NCBI GenBank assembly: GCA_030828265.1
Contig: JAURCW010000053.1
Span: 1-8,025, forward strand
Source: Burkholderiales bacterium
GTDB taxonomy: Bacteria; Pseudomonadota; Gammaproteobacteria; Burkholderiales; Burkholderiaceae_A
Direction of reading: 5' to 3'
Length of the DNA stretch: 8,025 bases
Numbering within the stretch: the stretch's first letter is position 1; the number at the start of each line of letters is the position of its first letter. Both the position numbers and the translations under genes were made by a program. A model generated the notes under the pieces. That model was not told the DNA's origin, did not search any database, and worked only from the letters and a program-made list of their open reading frames with translations. This document shows, piece by piece, positions 1 through 6,506 of the stretch.

Positions 1-592
1 AGCCATCGACTCCAATGAACTGGCTCGCCCCATGGCCGTTATTGGCGATGTCGGCACAAGCCTTTGGAACGGTGAGGGCAACATCTTGAGCCAAGACTAC
101 GACGCCCTTATGACCTCCCGCTGGGGAGACGGATCTACACGCTTACGAAACGAGCTCGAGCCTTTCTTCGAACAGGGTCTTGCCGAACAGCCACTCTTTG
201 GCCCCCACCGTTACAGCCTTTACTTCACGGACTCCAAAATTGCTCAACGTGCGGGCGAACGCATTGAATCCCTTGGCTTTGACAGCCTCGTCTCCGACAA
301 CCAATATCTGGACGCCCTACCGCAGGGTGTGAACAAAGGCTTTGCAGTGAACTGGCTAATGAGCCATTGGGGGCTGAGCGCCGACCAAGTTCTCTTGGCC
401 GGTGACACCCTAAACGATCTGGCGATGTTAAGCCTGCCGATCCCCGCGGTGGTGGTTGCGAATGCAGAGCCAGCGCTTAAAGAGACCCTATTAACCAGTA
501 ACAAACGCCCAGAACTCATGTTTGCAAGCCAAGACGGCGCGGCAGGCATTTATGAATCTCTCGCGCAACTTGGATGGATACCACAACACTAA
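1..592 (+). CDS. HAD-family sugar-phosphate phosphatase, probable glucosylglycerol-phosphate phosphatase (5' partial)
   Basis: The reading frame is open from base 2 at the left edge, so the start and the first HAD motif (DxD nucleophile) lie outside the window; about 196 residues are visible. The fragment matches the sucrose-phosphate phosphatase-like HAD-IIB subfamily: a VGTSLW segment near the visible N-terminus corresponds to the VGTEI element of that family, the VNKG segment supplies the motif III lysine, and GDTLND is the motif IV acidic cluster that binds magnesium, followed by VVVANAEPAL. The likely role is cytoplasmic dephosphorylation of glucosylglycerol phosphate to glucosylglycerol, the last step of compatible-solute synthesis. 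This substrate is inferred from the adjacent synthase; the fold alone would also fit a sucrose or trehalose phosphatase. It is unrelated in appearance to the cyanobacterial StpA phosphatase. The next gene follows after 15 bp in the same reading frame, indicating an operon. An internal ATG at 32 is not the true start because conserved sequence continues upstream of it. Confidence 0.82.
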   Translation, partial: AIDSNELARPMAVIGDVGTSLWNGEGNILSQDYDALMTSRWGDGSTRLRNELEPFFEQGLAEQPLFGPHRYSLYFTDSKIAQRAGERIESLGFDSLVSDNQYLDALPQGVNKGFAVNWLMSHWGLSADQVLLAGDTLNDLAMLSLPIPAVVVANAEPALKETLLTSNKRPELMFASQDGAAGIYESLAQLGWIPQH

Positions 593-598
593 AGGAAA
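592..598 (+). promoter_or_regulatory. Ribosome binding site of the glucosylglycerol-phosphate synthase
   Basis: A purine-rich AAGGAAA begins on the last base of the preceding TAA stop, with AAGGA lying 11 nt before the ATG at 608. It supports that start codon and places independent initiation of the synthase exactly at the end of the phosphatase gene. Confidence 0.55.
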
Positions 599-607
599 CC
601 TAACGCC

Positions 608-2116
608 ATGACAGGATCGGCCCGATTTGTACTGGTGTACCACCGTCAGCCCTTTGAGGAATACGAGGAGAGCGGTGAAGTTCGCCTTCGTCCCCATCGC
701 AGTCCGAACGGCATTATTCCTAGCCTAAAAGGTTTTTGCGCAAGCCTTCCCGACCCATCCGAGGCGGTCTGGCTTGCGTGGAGCCATGTGGATACCGCCG
801 AACAGGCTGGCAGCATTCTTGGCGAGGCCACTGTAGAAGCCCAGAAGGAAACACCCCTTCGAGTCGTTCGGATGGGCCTTACACGGGAGCAGGTGAGCTC
901 GTTCTATCACGTGACATCGAAGGCTGCGCTATGGCCGATTCTGCATGGATTCCCGGGCCGTTTCGACTACGATGCCGCCGACTGGGAGGCCTTTCGTGAG
1001 GTCAACGCCCTTTTTGCAAAGGCGGTATGTGCGACCGCGGCGCCTGGCGCAACCGTCTGGGTCCACGACTACAACCTCTGGCTTGTCCCGGGGCTCGTCA
1101 AGGCTCAACGACGAGATCTTGTCATTAGCTTCTTCCACCACACGCCCTTCCCACCTGCTGACATCTTTGGCATCCTTCCTTGGCGCGAAGAAATTCTTGA
1201 AAGCCTTCTTCAATGCCATAGGGTTGGCTTTCACGTGCCACGCTACGCAGACAACTTCGCCAGTTGCGCAGAATCGTTTTGCCGAGCTCAACCCCTACGT
1301 CGACAGTTTGTTGGTAAAGAGCTTGCTCAAGTTGGTAGCGTTTTGCACCAGGCCTCTTATACAAGTGTGCTTCGATACAAAGACCATCTCTGCCAGCTCG
1401 ATGCAGTACCCATTGGTATTGATACAGCACTTATCCAACGCACCCTACGCAAGAAAGTCTCCCAACAACGAGTTGGTGAGATTCGGCGCGAGCTTAATGT
1501 TGAGAAAATGATCTTCTCGGTGGGCCGGGTTGATTACACCAAGGGAACCTGCGAGATGCTTGACGCCTTTGAGCGCTTGCTTCGGAGAGAACCGCAATGG
1601 CATGGCCGGATAAAATTGTGTCTAACAAGCGTTGCCCCCTCGCGCGGCATGAATGTCTACGAGGACATACAAGATGAGATTGAACGTCGTGTTGGTCATA
1701 TTAATGGCCACTTCTCTAAGCTGTCTTGGAGTCCCATTCTGCTCTTCACCCAGCCCATTGACTTCGAAACCCTGGTCTCCTGGTACTGCGCTGCCGATGT
1801 CTGCTTTATTACGCCCTTACGCGATGGCTTGAACCTTGTGGCCAAGGAGTTTGTCACCTGCCAGTCGGGTCGAGCAGGCGTATTGGTCCTTTCAGAGTTT
1901 ACGGGCGCCGTCATTGAACTGGACGAGGCGATTCATGTGAACCCATACTCCAGCCGTAGTCTTGATCGCGGCTTATCTCAGGCCTTGGTCATGCCACGTG
2001 AAGAAGCGATGCAGCGACTTCAGGCCATGGAAAAGCGTCTCCAGCGCTACAACATTCGCCACTGGACACGCAAAATGATGCAACTGCTTCGACCCGGATC
2101 CCGAAAAGACGACTAG
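608..2116 (+). CDS. ggpS: Glucosylglycerol-phosphate synthase (GT20 family)
   Basis: A complete 502-residue glycosyltransferase of family 20, the trehalose-6-phosphate synthase (OtsA) superfamily. It should transfer glucose from ADP-glucose to glycerol 3-phosphate in the cytoplasm. GT20 landmarks in order are HDYNLWLVP (153-161), FFHHTPFPPADIF (175-187), VGRVDYTKG (305-313), PLRDGLNLVAKEFV (403-416) and GVLVLSEFTGAVIEL (424-438). The N-terminal loop reads YHRQPFEE (11-18) then SPNGIIPSLKGF (32-43). That pattern is typical of GgpS proteins such as the cyanobacterial enzyme, and differs from the glycine-rich GGL loop of OtsA that contacts glucose 6-phosphate, so I favour GgpS over trehalose-phosphate synthase. 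The length is normal for the family. The start is supported by the upstream AAGGAAA and by the conserved N-terminus beginning at once. It is probably co-transcribed with the preceding phosphatase and perhaps with the monooxygenase 10 bp downstream. Confidence 0.92.
   Translation: MTGSARFVLVYHRQPFEEYEESGEVRLRPHRSPNGIIPSLKGFCASLPDPSEAVWLAWSHVDTAEQAGSILGEATVEAQKETPLRVVRMGLTREQVSSFYHVTSKAALWPILHGFPGRFDYDAADWEAFREVNALFAKAVCATAAPGATVWVHDYNLWLVPGLVKAQRRDLVISFFHHTPFPPADIFGILPWREEILESLLQCHRVGFHVPRYADNFASCAESFCRAQPLRRQFVGKELAQVGSVLHQASYTSVLRYKDHLCQLDAVPIGIDTALIQRTLRKKVSQQRVGEIRRELNVEKMIFSVGRVDYTKGTCEMLDAFERLLRREPQWHGRIKLCLTSVAPSRGMNVYEDIQDEIERRVGHINGHFSKLSWSPILLFTQPIDFETLVSWYCAADVCFITPLRDGLNLVAKEFVTCQSGRAGVLVLSEFTGAVIELDEAIHVNPYSSRSLDRGLSQALVMPREEAMQRLQAMEKRLQRYNIRHWTRKMMQLLRPGSRKDD
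2016..2030 (+). repeat. 15-bp direct repeat, copy 1 (inside ggpS)
   Basis: The sequence GACTTCAGGCCATGG occurs here within the ggpS coding region, spanning part of the codons for RLQAME. An identical copy lies exactly 100 bp downstream, across the start codon of the monooxygenase gene. Confidence 0.7.
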
Positions 2117-2130
2117 ACTTCAGGCCATGG
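2116..2130 (+). repeat. 15-bp direct repeat, copy 2 (start of monooxygenase gene)
   Basis: The second copy of GACTTCAGGCCATGG begins on the last base of the ggpS TAG stop and contains the ATG start (2127) of the downstream gene. Flanking bases differ from copy 1 on both sides, so the identity is limited to these 15 bp. Confidence 0.7.
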
Positions 2131-3332
2131 TCTGGCCACACAAAGTTCACGTCATAGGTGCAGGAATCGCCGGTTTGAGTTTCGCGGTTGCACTTGCACA
2201 AATGGCGAAAGCCCGCGGCCATGGGGAGCTCTCACCCAGTCAGCTTCGAATTGACGAAGCCGCACATGGTCCTTCAAGCGATGGAGCAGGTATTCAGCTC
2301 GGCCCCAACGTCGTTAGGCTTTTACAGGACCAGCTTGGCCTTAAAGATGTTCTCAACACCCTCGGCTTCGCCCCGAAAGGCGTTAGCCTTCTCAACATGC
2401 GCTCGGGTAAACGCCTTGCCCGGCTTTCGCTGGATGACTTTGAAGCCCGCTATGGTGCACGCTACCTCACCATTCATCGGGCCGCCTTACAAGCAGCCCT
2501 GCTTACCCGGGTTCAAAAAAATGGCCACAGCGTGAATTGGTCCAGACCCTTTGCCGGGACAAGCGAAAAACCTGAACTGCTTGTTGGAGCCGATGGTAAA
2601 CACAGTGTGTGCAGGACACTTCACTTCGAGCATCAGAGCCAAGCGCACAAGCCTTTTTACACTGGCCAGGTCGCGCTGCGCAGCGTTCTTACGTCGCTGG
2701 ATGAAGTGCCCGAGCCACAACGCCATGACATCACTGTCTGGACGGGGCCTCGCCATCATCTGGTGGGCTATCCCATGGTTATGCCAGTCGAGGGGAGCAC
2801 GACCCTTTACTATAACCTCGTGGGCTTCATTGACGGTCAAGATATCAACACAGAAGAAGCAGGCTGGTCCTGCCTTGCAAGTACACAACAGGTCAACCTG
2901 CTACTGCAGGCATTGCACCCAAGTCTTCATTGGATTCAGGCAGCGGCTGAGGCCTGGTCAAGCTGGCCACTCTGGGCGAGCCCCACCTTGGAATCGGCGG
3001 ACGATCACTACAGAAATCATGTCTTTCTTATAGGTGATTCGGCGCACGCGATGCGTCCCCATCAGGCACAAGGTTCGGCCATGGCCATTGAGGACGCCTG
3101 TGCCCTGGCGAGGCATCTCACATACAGCTCGGGAAGCCTTGATGAGCGTTGCCAACAGGCCGCAAAAGAGCGCTGGCGGCGCAATGCTAGGGTTCAGCGT
3201 CAATCGGCGCGCAATGGGAGAATATTTCAACTCACAGGACCTGTGGCATGGTTTCGAGACCGCGCCCTTCAGCTTGCTGGACACAAGCTTATGGATCAGC
3301 CTTGGCTTTTTGGCGGTCCAACCGAATCCTGA
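2127..3332 (+). CDS. FAD-dependent monooxygenase (group A, salicylate hydroxylase/UbiH-like)
   Basis: A 401-residue flavoprotein monooxygenase that should use NAD(P)H and oxygen to hydroxylate an organic, probably aromatic or ring-bearing, substrate. It has the dinucleotide-binding GAGIAG at 11-16, the GAGIQLGPNVVRLL segment (53-66) characteristic of salicylate hydroxylase-like enzymes, HRAALQAALL (117-126), the GADG motif that contacts both cofactors (154-157), and the flavin-binding GDSAHAMRPHQAQGSAMAIEDA (303-324, written here in part as a family signature). The stretch between HRAALQAALL and GADG is shorter than usual for the family, while the loop before the second beta strand of the FAD fold is longer. 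There is no strong ribosome binding site before the ATG, but the start lies the usual few residues before the glycine motif. The 10-bp spacing suggests co-transcription with ggpS, although no metabolic link to glucosylglycerol is evident. The specific substrate is unknown. Confidence 0.85.
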   Translation: MVWPHKVHVIGAGIAGLSFAVALAQMAKARGHGELSPSQLRIDEAAHGPSSDGAGIQLGPNVVRLLQDQLGLKDVLNTLGFAPKGVSLLNMRSGKRLARLSLDDFEARYGARYLTIHRAALQAALLTRVQKNGHSVNWSRPFAGTSEKPELLVGADGKHSVCRTLHFEHQSQAHKPFYTGQVALRSVLTSLDEVPEPQRHDITVWTGPRHHLVGYPMVMPVEGSTTLYYNLVGFIDGQDINTEEAGWSCLASTQQVNLLLQALHPSLHWIQAAAEAWSSWPLWASPTLESADDHYRNHVFLIGDSAHAMRPHQAQGSAMAIEDACALARHLTYSSGSLDERCQQAAKERWRRNARVQRQSARNGRIFQLTGPVAWFRDRALQLAGHKLMDQPWLFGGPTES

Positions 3333-3413
3333 GGCAACGAAACGGCAAAAAAGGTCGCTACACTTGAAGCCAACAGAAGTTAACATTGATCTTATTTGCG
3401 AGATACTTCAACC
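3333..3413 (+). promoter_or_regulatory. Longest intergenic gap; possible promoter of the c-di-GMP cluster
   Basis: These 81 bp are the only sizeable non-coding gap in the window and separate the monooxygenase from the four signalling genes, so a promoter here is plausible. It is AT-richer than its surroundings. A TTGAAG at 3364-3369 resembles a -35 box, but no good -10 hexamer lies at the right distance; TAACAT at 3381-3386 is the closest and is too near. No rho-independent terminator hairpin with a T-run is visible. The assignment rests mostly on position. Confidence 0.25.
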
Positions 3414-4274
3414 ATGACAACACCCTTAACGCCAGCCCACGTCGAGCTTGATCTTCTTCAAAAGGTTGTTAGTGAACATGGACTCGAAGCTGGGCTTGAA
3501 TCTTTGTGCCTTGGGCTTTCTGGCCTGTTTCACTGCCAGGTTCGTGTTGCAGTGCTTGACCCCGATGGCCAGCTTGAAACGCCTCCGGCTGGCAGCCAGA
3601 CCGAGTGGCTCGAGGTTCAGGGCCATTCTTACGGGCTCTTCATTATTCGCGAACAACCCTTGTCACCGAACGAGCGTGAGCATGCCCGCATCCTTATTGA
3701 CATTTCCGAGCGTTGGCTCAACGCGGTTTCGGAAATTAAGCGCCTTGAAGACGAGCTGAGTCTGACCAGTCGTATTGACCCATTAACGCGCCTTGCCAAC
3801 CGCCGTTACTTTGAGGAGTCATTGCGCCAGTCGATTGCGCGCTCGGCACGATCGGGGCAGATGCTGGCCTGTATGCACATTGACCTAATCGGGTTTAAGA
3901 AAGTTAACGAGACCCTGGGTGAAGAGATCGGTGATGAGATGCTCTTTGCACTTGCCGAGAGTATGCAAAGGCTTGTCCGGGCAGACGACGTAATTGGACG
4001 TATTGGTGCTGACGAGTTTGCGGTGCTTCTTAATAACGTCGGTACGCCCGATAACGTCGCCGTCATTGTTGACCGGTTTCAGTCTATGCTGGCAACCCCA
4101 CCCATTCCCACTGACCTGTGGAAGGGGGCTCGCATTGGTATTTCCATTTTCCCTCTTGATGGCCAGACCGAGGCGGGGCTACTTGATTCCGCCGCGGTCG
4201 CATTGAACTCAACGAAGTCAAGCCAAGAGGCTGTTCATGCCTACTACCATGAGCTGCCCGCAAGCGAACGCTAA
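3414..4274 (+). CDS. GGDEF-domain protein with variant GADEF motif and intact I-site
   Basis: A soluble 286-residue protein with no signal peptide or membrane segment. Residues 1 to about 110 form a small putative sensor region, perhaps a reduced GAF-like fold, ending in a helical linker (EIKRLEDELSL, 107-117). The GGDEF domain follows: IDPLTRLANRR (121-131), HIDLIGFKKVNETLG (155-169), GDE (173-175) and GADEF (198-202). The second glycine of GGDEF is alanine, the second aspartate of the usual DxDxFK is isoleucine (159), and the ND pair is NE. Metal and guanine contacts such as D157, N165 and D174 remain, as does the RxxD inhibitory site (RADD, 189-192), five residues before GADEF. The C-terminal AMYxAK signature is lost. 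It may be a weak cyclase or a c-di-GMP-binding regulator. I prefer the ATG at 3414 to a TTG 18 bp upstream. The next gene overlaps its 3' end by 38 bp. Confidence 0.85.
   Translation: MTTPLTPAHVELDLLQKVVSEHGLEAGLESLCLGLSGLFHCQVRVAVLDPDGQLETPPAGSQTEWLEVQGHSYGLFIIREQPLSPNEREHARILIDISERWLNAVSEIKRLEDELSLTSRIDPLTRLANRRYFEESLRQSIARSARSGQMLACMHIDLIGFKKVNETLGEEIGDEMLFALAESMQRLVRADDVIGRIGADEFAVLLNNVGTPDNVAVIVDRFQSMLATPPIPTDLWKGARIGISIFPLDGQTEAGLLDSAAVALNSTKSSQEAVHAYYHELPASER
4225..4230 (+). promoter_or_regulatory. Ribosome binding site deciding the start of the EAL gene
   Basis: AAGAGG lies within the 3' end of the upstream GGDEF gene, 6 nt before the ATG at 4237. It makes this ATG, rather than the ATG at 4249 or the TTG at 4279, the best start, and so supports a 38-bp gene overlap. 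Confidence 0.5.
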
Positions 4275-5562
4275 GCCCTTGTCAAGGTCGCCTAGGCGCG
4301 CCGCCTCGCCCCAAACGACCAGCCATTCAAAAGGTAATCGCTACTTAAGCGTCTGCTTGAAATGCCTGGGTTTTTTAGGCACTGATGTTCTCTTTGGAGC
4401 CAAGGCACAAGACGTGCTTTACGCGTCTTGCAAAAGGCGGGTAGAAAGGAGCCTACGTGCTGTCCTGGAAGAGGCAGTAAGAAGCCTTGCGGCACGGCGC
4501 GATACAAACCAATGTTTTGAGCTTCAAGTCACCATACACGCCGAAGTTCTTCAGATCTCCGTCGTGGCAAGAAAAGACGTTCTCAATGACCGTCGTGCAC
4601 AGGAGCTCGTGAACAGTCTTCTCACCAGCCTTACGAAGCCCACGCGACTTACAGGCGAAACGCTCATGCTTGCGCCAGACCCTCGAATCGGTTACCACCT
4701 TGGCAGCGTGGCTGCCTTTGATAAGGCATCCTTTGCCCTTGCGCGAGCGAGCCTAAACAACCCAGTACAGAGCTACGATGCGCGACAACGTCAGTTGCGT
4801 CTTGCACGTATGAGGCGAGAAGCGGAGATACGCGATGGCCTGCGACGTGGCGAATTTGTGAGCTACTTTCAGCCTAAAATCGATCCACGCAATAACAAGG
4901 TGGTTGGGGGCGAGGCCCTGGTGCGCTGGCAGCATCCAAAGAAGGGCCTGCTTATGCCCAAAGAGTTCATTGGTATCGCTGAAGAGTCCAGCCTAATTTG
5001 TGAGATTAGCCGTGCGGTTGCGAAGCAAACCATCACTCTGCTTACTCAGCTTAAGCAAAAGGCAAAGGCCGTTCCTATTGCCATCAACCTGTCGGAACAA
5101 GACCTCAAAGGTCCCGATCTTATTGAGCAGCTCGGAAGGCAGCTCAAACGGCAGAATCTAAAGCCCGAGCTAATTAACCTCGAAGTCTCTGAGCGTGTTG
5201 CGTCGATGAACGAGGAAGACCTCTCTGAATTCATGAAGGCTGTTCGGAAGGCCGGTTTTAGTCTGGCCTTGGATGATTTTGGGACGGCCTATTCAGGTTT
5301 GTTGCGACTTTTACAGCTGCCGATTTCAGAGATCAAAGTGGATCGTCTTTTTTTAATTAAAGCGGCTGCATCGGCCCAAGGACGCAGTATTCTGCAAAAC
5401 CTTGTGTGCATGCTGCTTGAGCAAAAGTTTCGCGTCACGGTGGAAGGAGTGGAGAAGCCACGAGAGCTAAAAATCTTAAAGGCTATGCCTGGCTGCTTTG
5501 CTCAGGGCTTTTATTTCTCACCGGCTGTAGACGCGAGAACGTTTCAGGGGTTAAACGCCTGA
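4237..5562 (+). CDS. Degenerate GGDEF - EAL protein, probable c-di-GMP phosphodiesterase
   Basis: A 441-residue cytoplasmic protein. Residues 1-33 are polar and basic with low conservation. Residues about 34-183 look like an eroded GGDEF domain: the position of the GGDEF motif reads roughly HAEVLQISVV (101-110), and helices and strands such as RIGYHLGSVAAFDKASFALA (150-169) follow GGDEF-domain spacing, but all catalytic and I-site residues are missing. The EAL domain (about 195-440) looks complete: EALVRW (226-231), N284 in INLSEQ, EVSE (316-319) for the usual ExTE, DDFGTAYSG (346-354), K367 in KVD, EGVE (403-406) and Q423 in AQGF. All usual metal-binding and catalytic positions seem present, so it should hydrolyse c-di-GMP to pGpG. 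It overlaps the preceding GGDEF gene by 38 bp and shares one base with the following binding-protein gene, so translation is probably coupled in both directions of the cluster. The exact N-terminus is less certain than the rest. Confidence 0.86.
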   Translation: MPTTMSCPQANAKPLSRSPRRAASPQTTSHSKGNRYLSVCLKCLGFLGTDVLFGAKAQDVLYASCKRRVERSLRAVLEEAVRSLAARRDTNQCFELQVTIHAEVLQISVVARKDVLNDRRAQELVNSLLTSLTKPTRLTGETLMLAPDPRIGYHLGSVAAFDKASFALARASLNNPVQSYDARQRQLRLARMRREAEIRDGLRRGEFVSYFQPKIDPRNNKVVGGEALVRWQHPKKGLLMPKEFIGIAEESSLICEISRAVAKQTITLLTQLKQKAKAVPIAINLSEQDLKGPDLIEQLGRQLKRQNLKPELINLEVSERVASMNEEDLSEFMKAVRKAGFSLALDDFGTAYSGLLRLLQLPISEIKVDRLFLIKAAASAQGRSILQNLVCMLLEQKFRVTVEGVEKPRELKILKAMPGCFAQGFYFSPAVDARTFQGLNA

Positions 5563-6488
5563 TGCACGCGCAACTTAAACTAACAGCTCTTAGCGTATGG
5601 CTTGTGGGTATTGGCCTAGCCCTCGTTCTCCAAAGCACCCTTGCCTCTCCAACAAGCAAAGGGCTTGTCAGTGAAGCCTCTGTGCCAGGGCAGTGTCTTG
5701 GCAAAGACCATGCCCAAGGCTCAGCAAAACGTCTTTCCGTGGGTGTTGTTCCACAGCTTCCTGCGGCCGAGACCCTGAGGCGTTGGAGTCCCTTTCTAGA
5801 GGGCATTGGGGAGTCACTTGACCTTTGTTTTGTTCTGTCGGTGTCAGCAAGCATTCCAGCGTTTGAATCGGAATTTAAACAAGGGCATTACGACCTCGCC
5901 TTTATGAACCCCTACCACCAAGTGATGGCGTTTAAAGCTCAGGGATACGAGCCCCTATTAGCCGATACCCGACTGCTCACGGGAATACTCGTGGTGGCCA
6001 AAGACAGCCCATTTAGAAGTCTCAAAGACCTTCAAGGAGAAGCCATTAGCTTTCCAGCGCCCAATGCGTTTGCTGCATCCTTGCTTGTTCGTTCTATTCT
6101 TGCTGCGCAGGGGGTTCGCTTCAAAACCAGTTACGTAAAAACACACACCAATGTCTATCGGTCGGTCGCGCTTGGTACCGCAAATGCCGGCGGAGGAGTC
6201 AATAACACGCTGTTACGCGAACCAGAAACTCTCCGCAGTGCCTTACGTATTCTTTACGAGACACCCGGCTTTCGACCCCATCCCTTTTCAGCTCATCCTC
6301 GGGTTACTTCTGAGCTACGCATGGCCATTACAAAGCATGTTCTTCAAATGAGCTCGAAGCCCGAACAGAAGCTCCTTCTTAACCAAGTGCAAATTCCCAA
6401 TCCCGCACGGGCGAGCTACACAAAAGACTACGAGCCGCTGCAAAGGCTTGGCATTGAGGCTTTTGTTGTCAACGAGAACAGCAATTAA
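5562..6488 (+). CDS. PhnD-like periplasmic substrate-binding protein, probable c-di-GMP sensor partner
   Basis: A 308-residue protein with a signal peptide: a short basic start, a hydrophobic core (about 7-24) and a likely cleavage after A28. The mature part matches the phosphate/phosphite/phosphonate ABC-transporter binding-protein family: RLSVGVVPQLPAAETLRRW (57-75), YDLAFMNPYHQ (110-120), GILVVAKDSPFRSLKDLQG (141-159), a helix-start loop PAPNAFAAS (165-173), and HTNVYRSVALGTANAGGG (195-212). The loop that in phosphonate binders carries an StSG-type anion-contacting motif is here PNAFAAS, so the ligand may not be a phosphonate. Cysteines 45 and 89 could form a disulfide. No permease or ATPase gene is adjacent; the neighbours are c-di-GMP enzymes on both sides. 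I therefore infer a sensory rather than a transport role, delivering a ligand signal to the membrane cyclase encoded next. Its ATG overlaps the preceding TGA (TGATG), and AGGGG at 5546-5550 may help initiation. Confidence 0.85.
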   Translation: MHAQLKLTALSVWLVGIGLALVLQSTLASPTSKGLVSEASVPGQCLGKDHAQGSAKRLSVGVVPQLPAAETLRRWSPFLEGIGESLDLCFVLSVSASIPAFESEFKQGHYDLAFMNPYHQVMAFKAQGYEPLLADTRLLTGILVVAKDSPFRSLKDLQGEAISFPAPNAFAASLLVRSILAAQGVRFKTSYVKTHTNVYRSVALGTANAGGGVNNTLLREPETLRSALRILYETPGFRPHPFSAHPRVTSELRMAITKHVLQMSSKPEQKLLLNQVQIPNPARASYTKDYEPLQRLGIEAFVVNENSN

Positions 6489-6506
6489 CCCCTGCTGTAT
6501 AACAGC
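6478..6506 (+). promoter_or_regulatory. Alternative hairpins before the membrane cyclase start
   Basis: The segment GCTGT at 6494-6498 can pair either with ACAGC at 6478-6482 (extended to 6 bp by A6483-T6493) or with ACAGC at 6502-6506. The second pairing forms a tight GCTGT-ATA-ACAGC hairpin that ends immediately before the GTG start at 6507. No Shine-Dalgarno sequence is visible in this gap, and there is no T-run, so it is not a terminator. It may tune translation of the downstream gene relative to the binding protein; this is inference from sequence symmetry only. Confidence 0.35.

Noticed and set aside
945..1511. A 188-codon plus-strand frame overlapping ggpS
   Set aside because: It lies wholly inside the conserved GT20 coding region in another frame, has a serine/threonine/proline-rich translation with no recognisable domain, and has no ribosome binding site.
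608..2116. Annotation of the GT20 gene as trehalose-6-phosphate synthase (otsA)
   Set aside because: The N-terminal SPNGIIPSLKGF loop and YHRQPFEE start match glucosylglycerol-phosphate synthases, and the OtsA-type glycine-rich loop is absent.
2958..3386. A 142-codon minus-strand frame opposite the monooxygenase end
   Set aside because: It is antisense to conserved flavoprotein motifs and its translation shows no family features, so it is a shadow of the real gene.
3396..3413. TTG start 18 bp upstream for the GADEF gene
   Set aside because: The ATG at 3414 gives a conventional N-terminus, and no ribosome binding site precedes the TTG.
5349..5355. Slippery heptamer T TTT TTA in the reading frame of the EAL gene, hinting at programmed -1 frameshifting
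   Set aside because: The -1 frame stops two codons later, no strong downstream structure is evident, and the zero-frame sequence is the conserved KVDRLFL segment of EAL domains.
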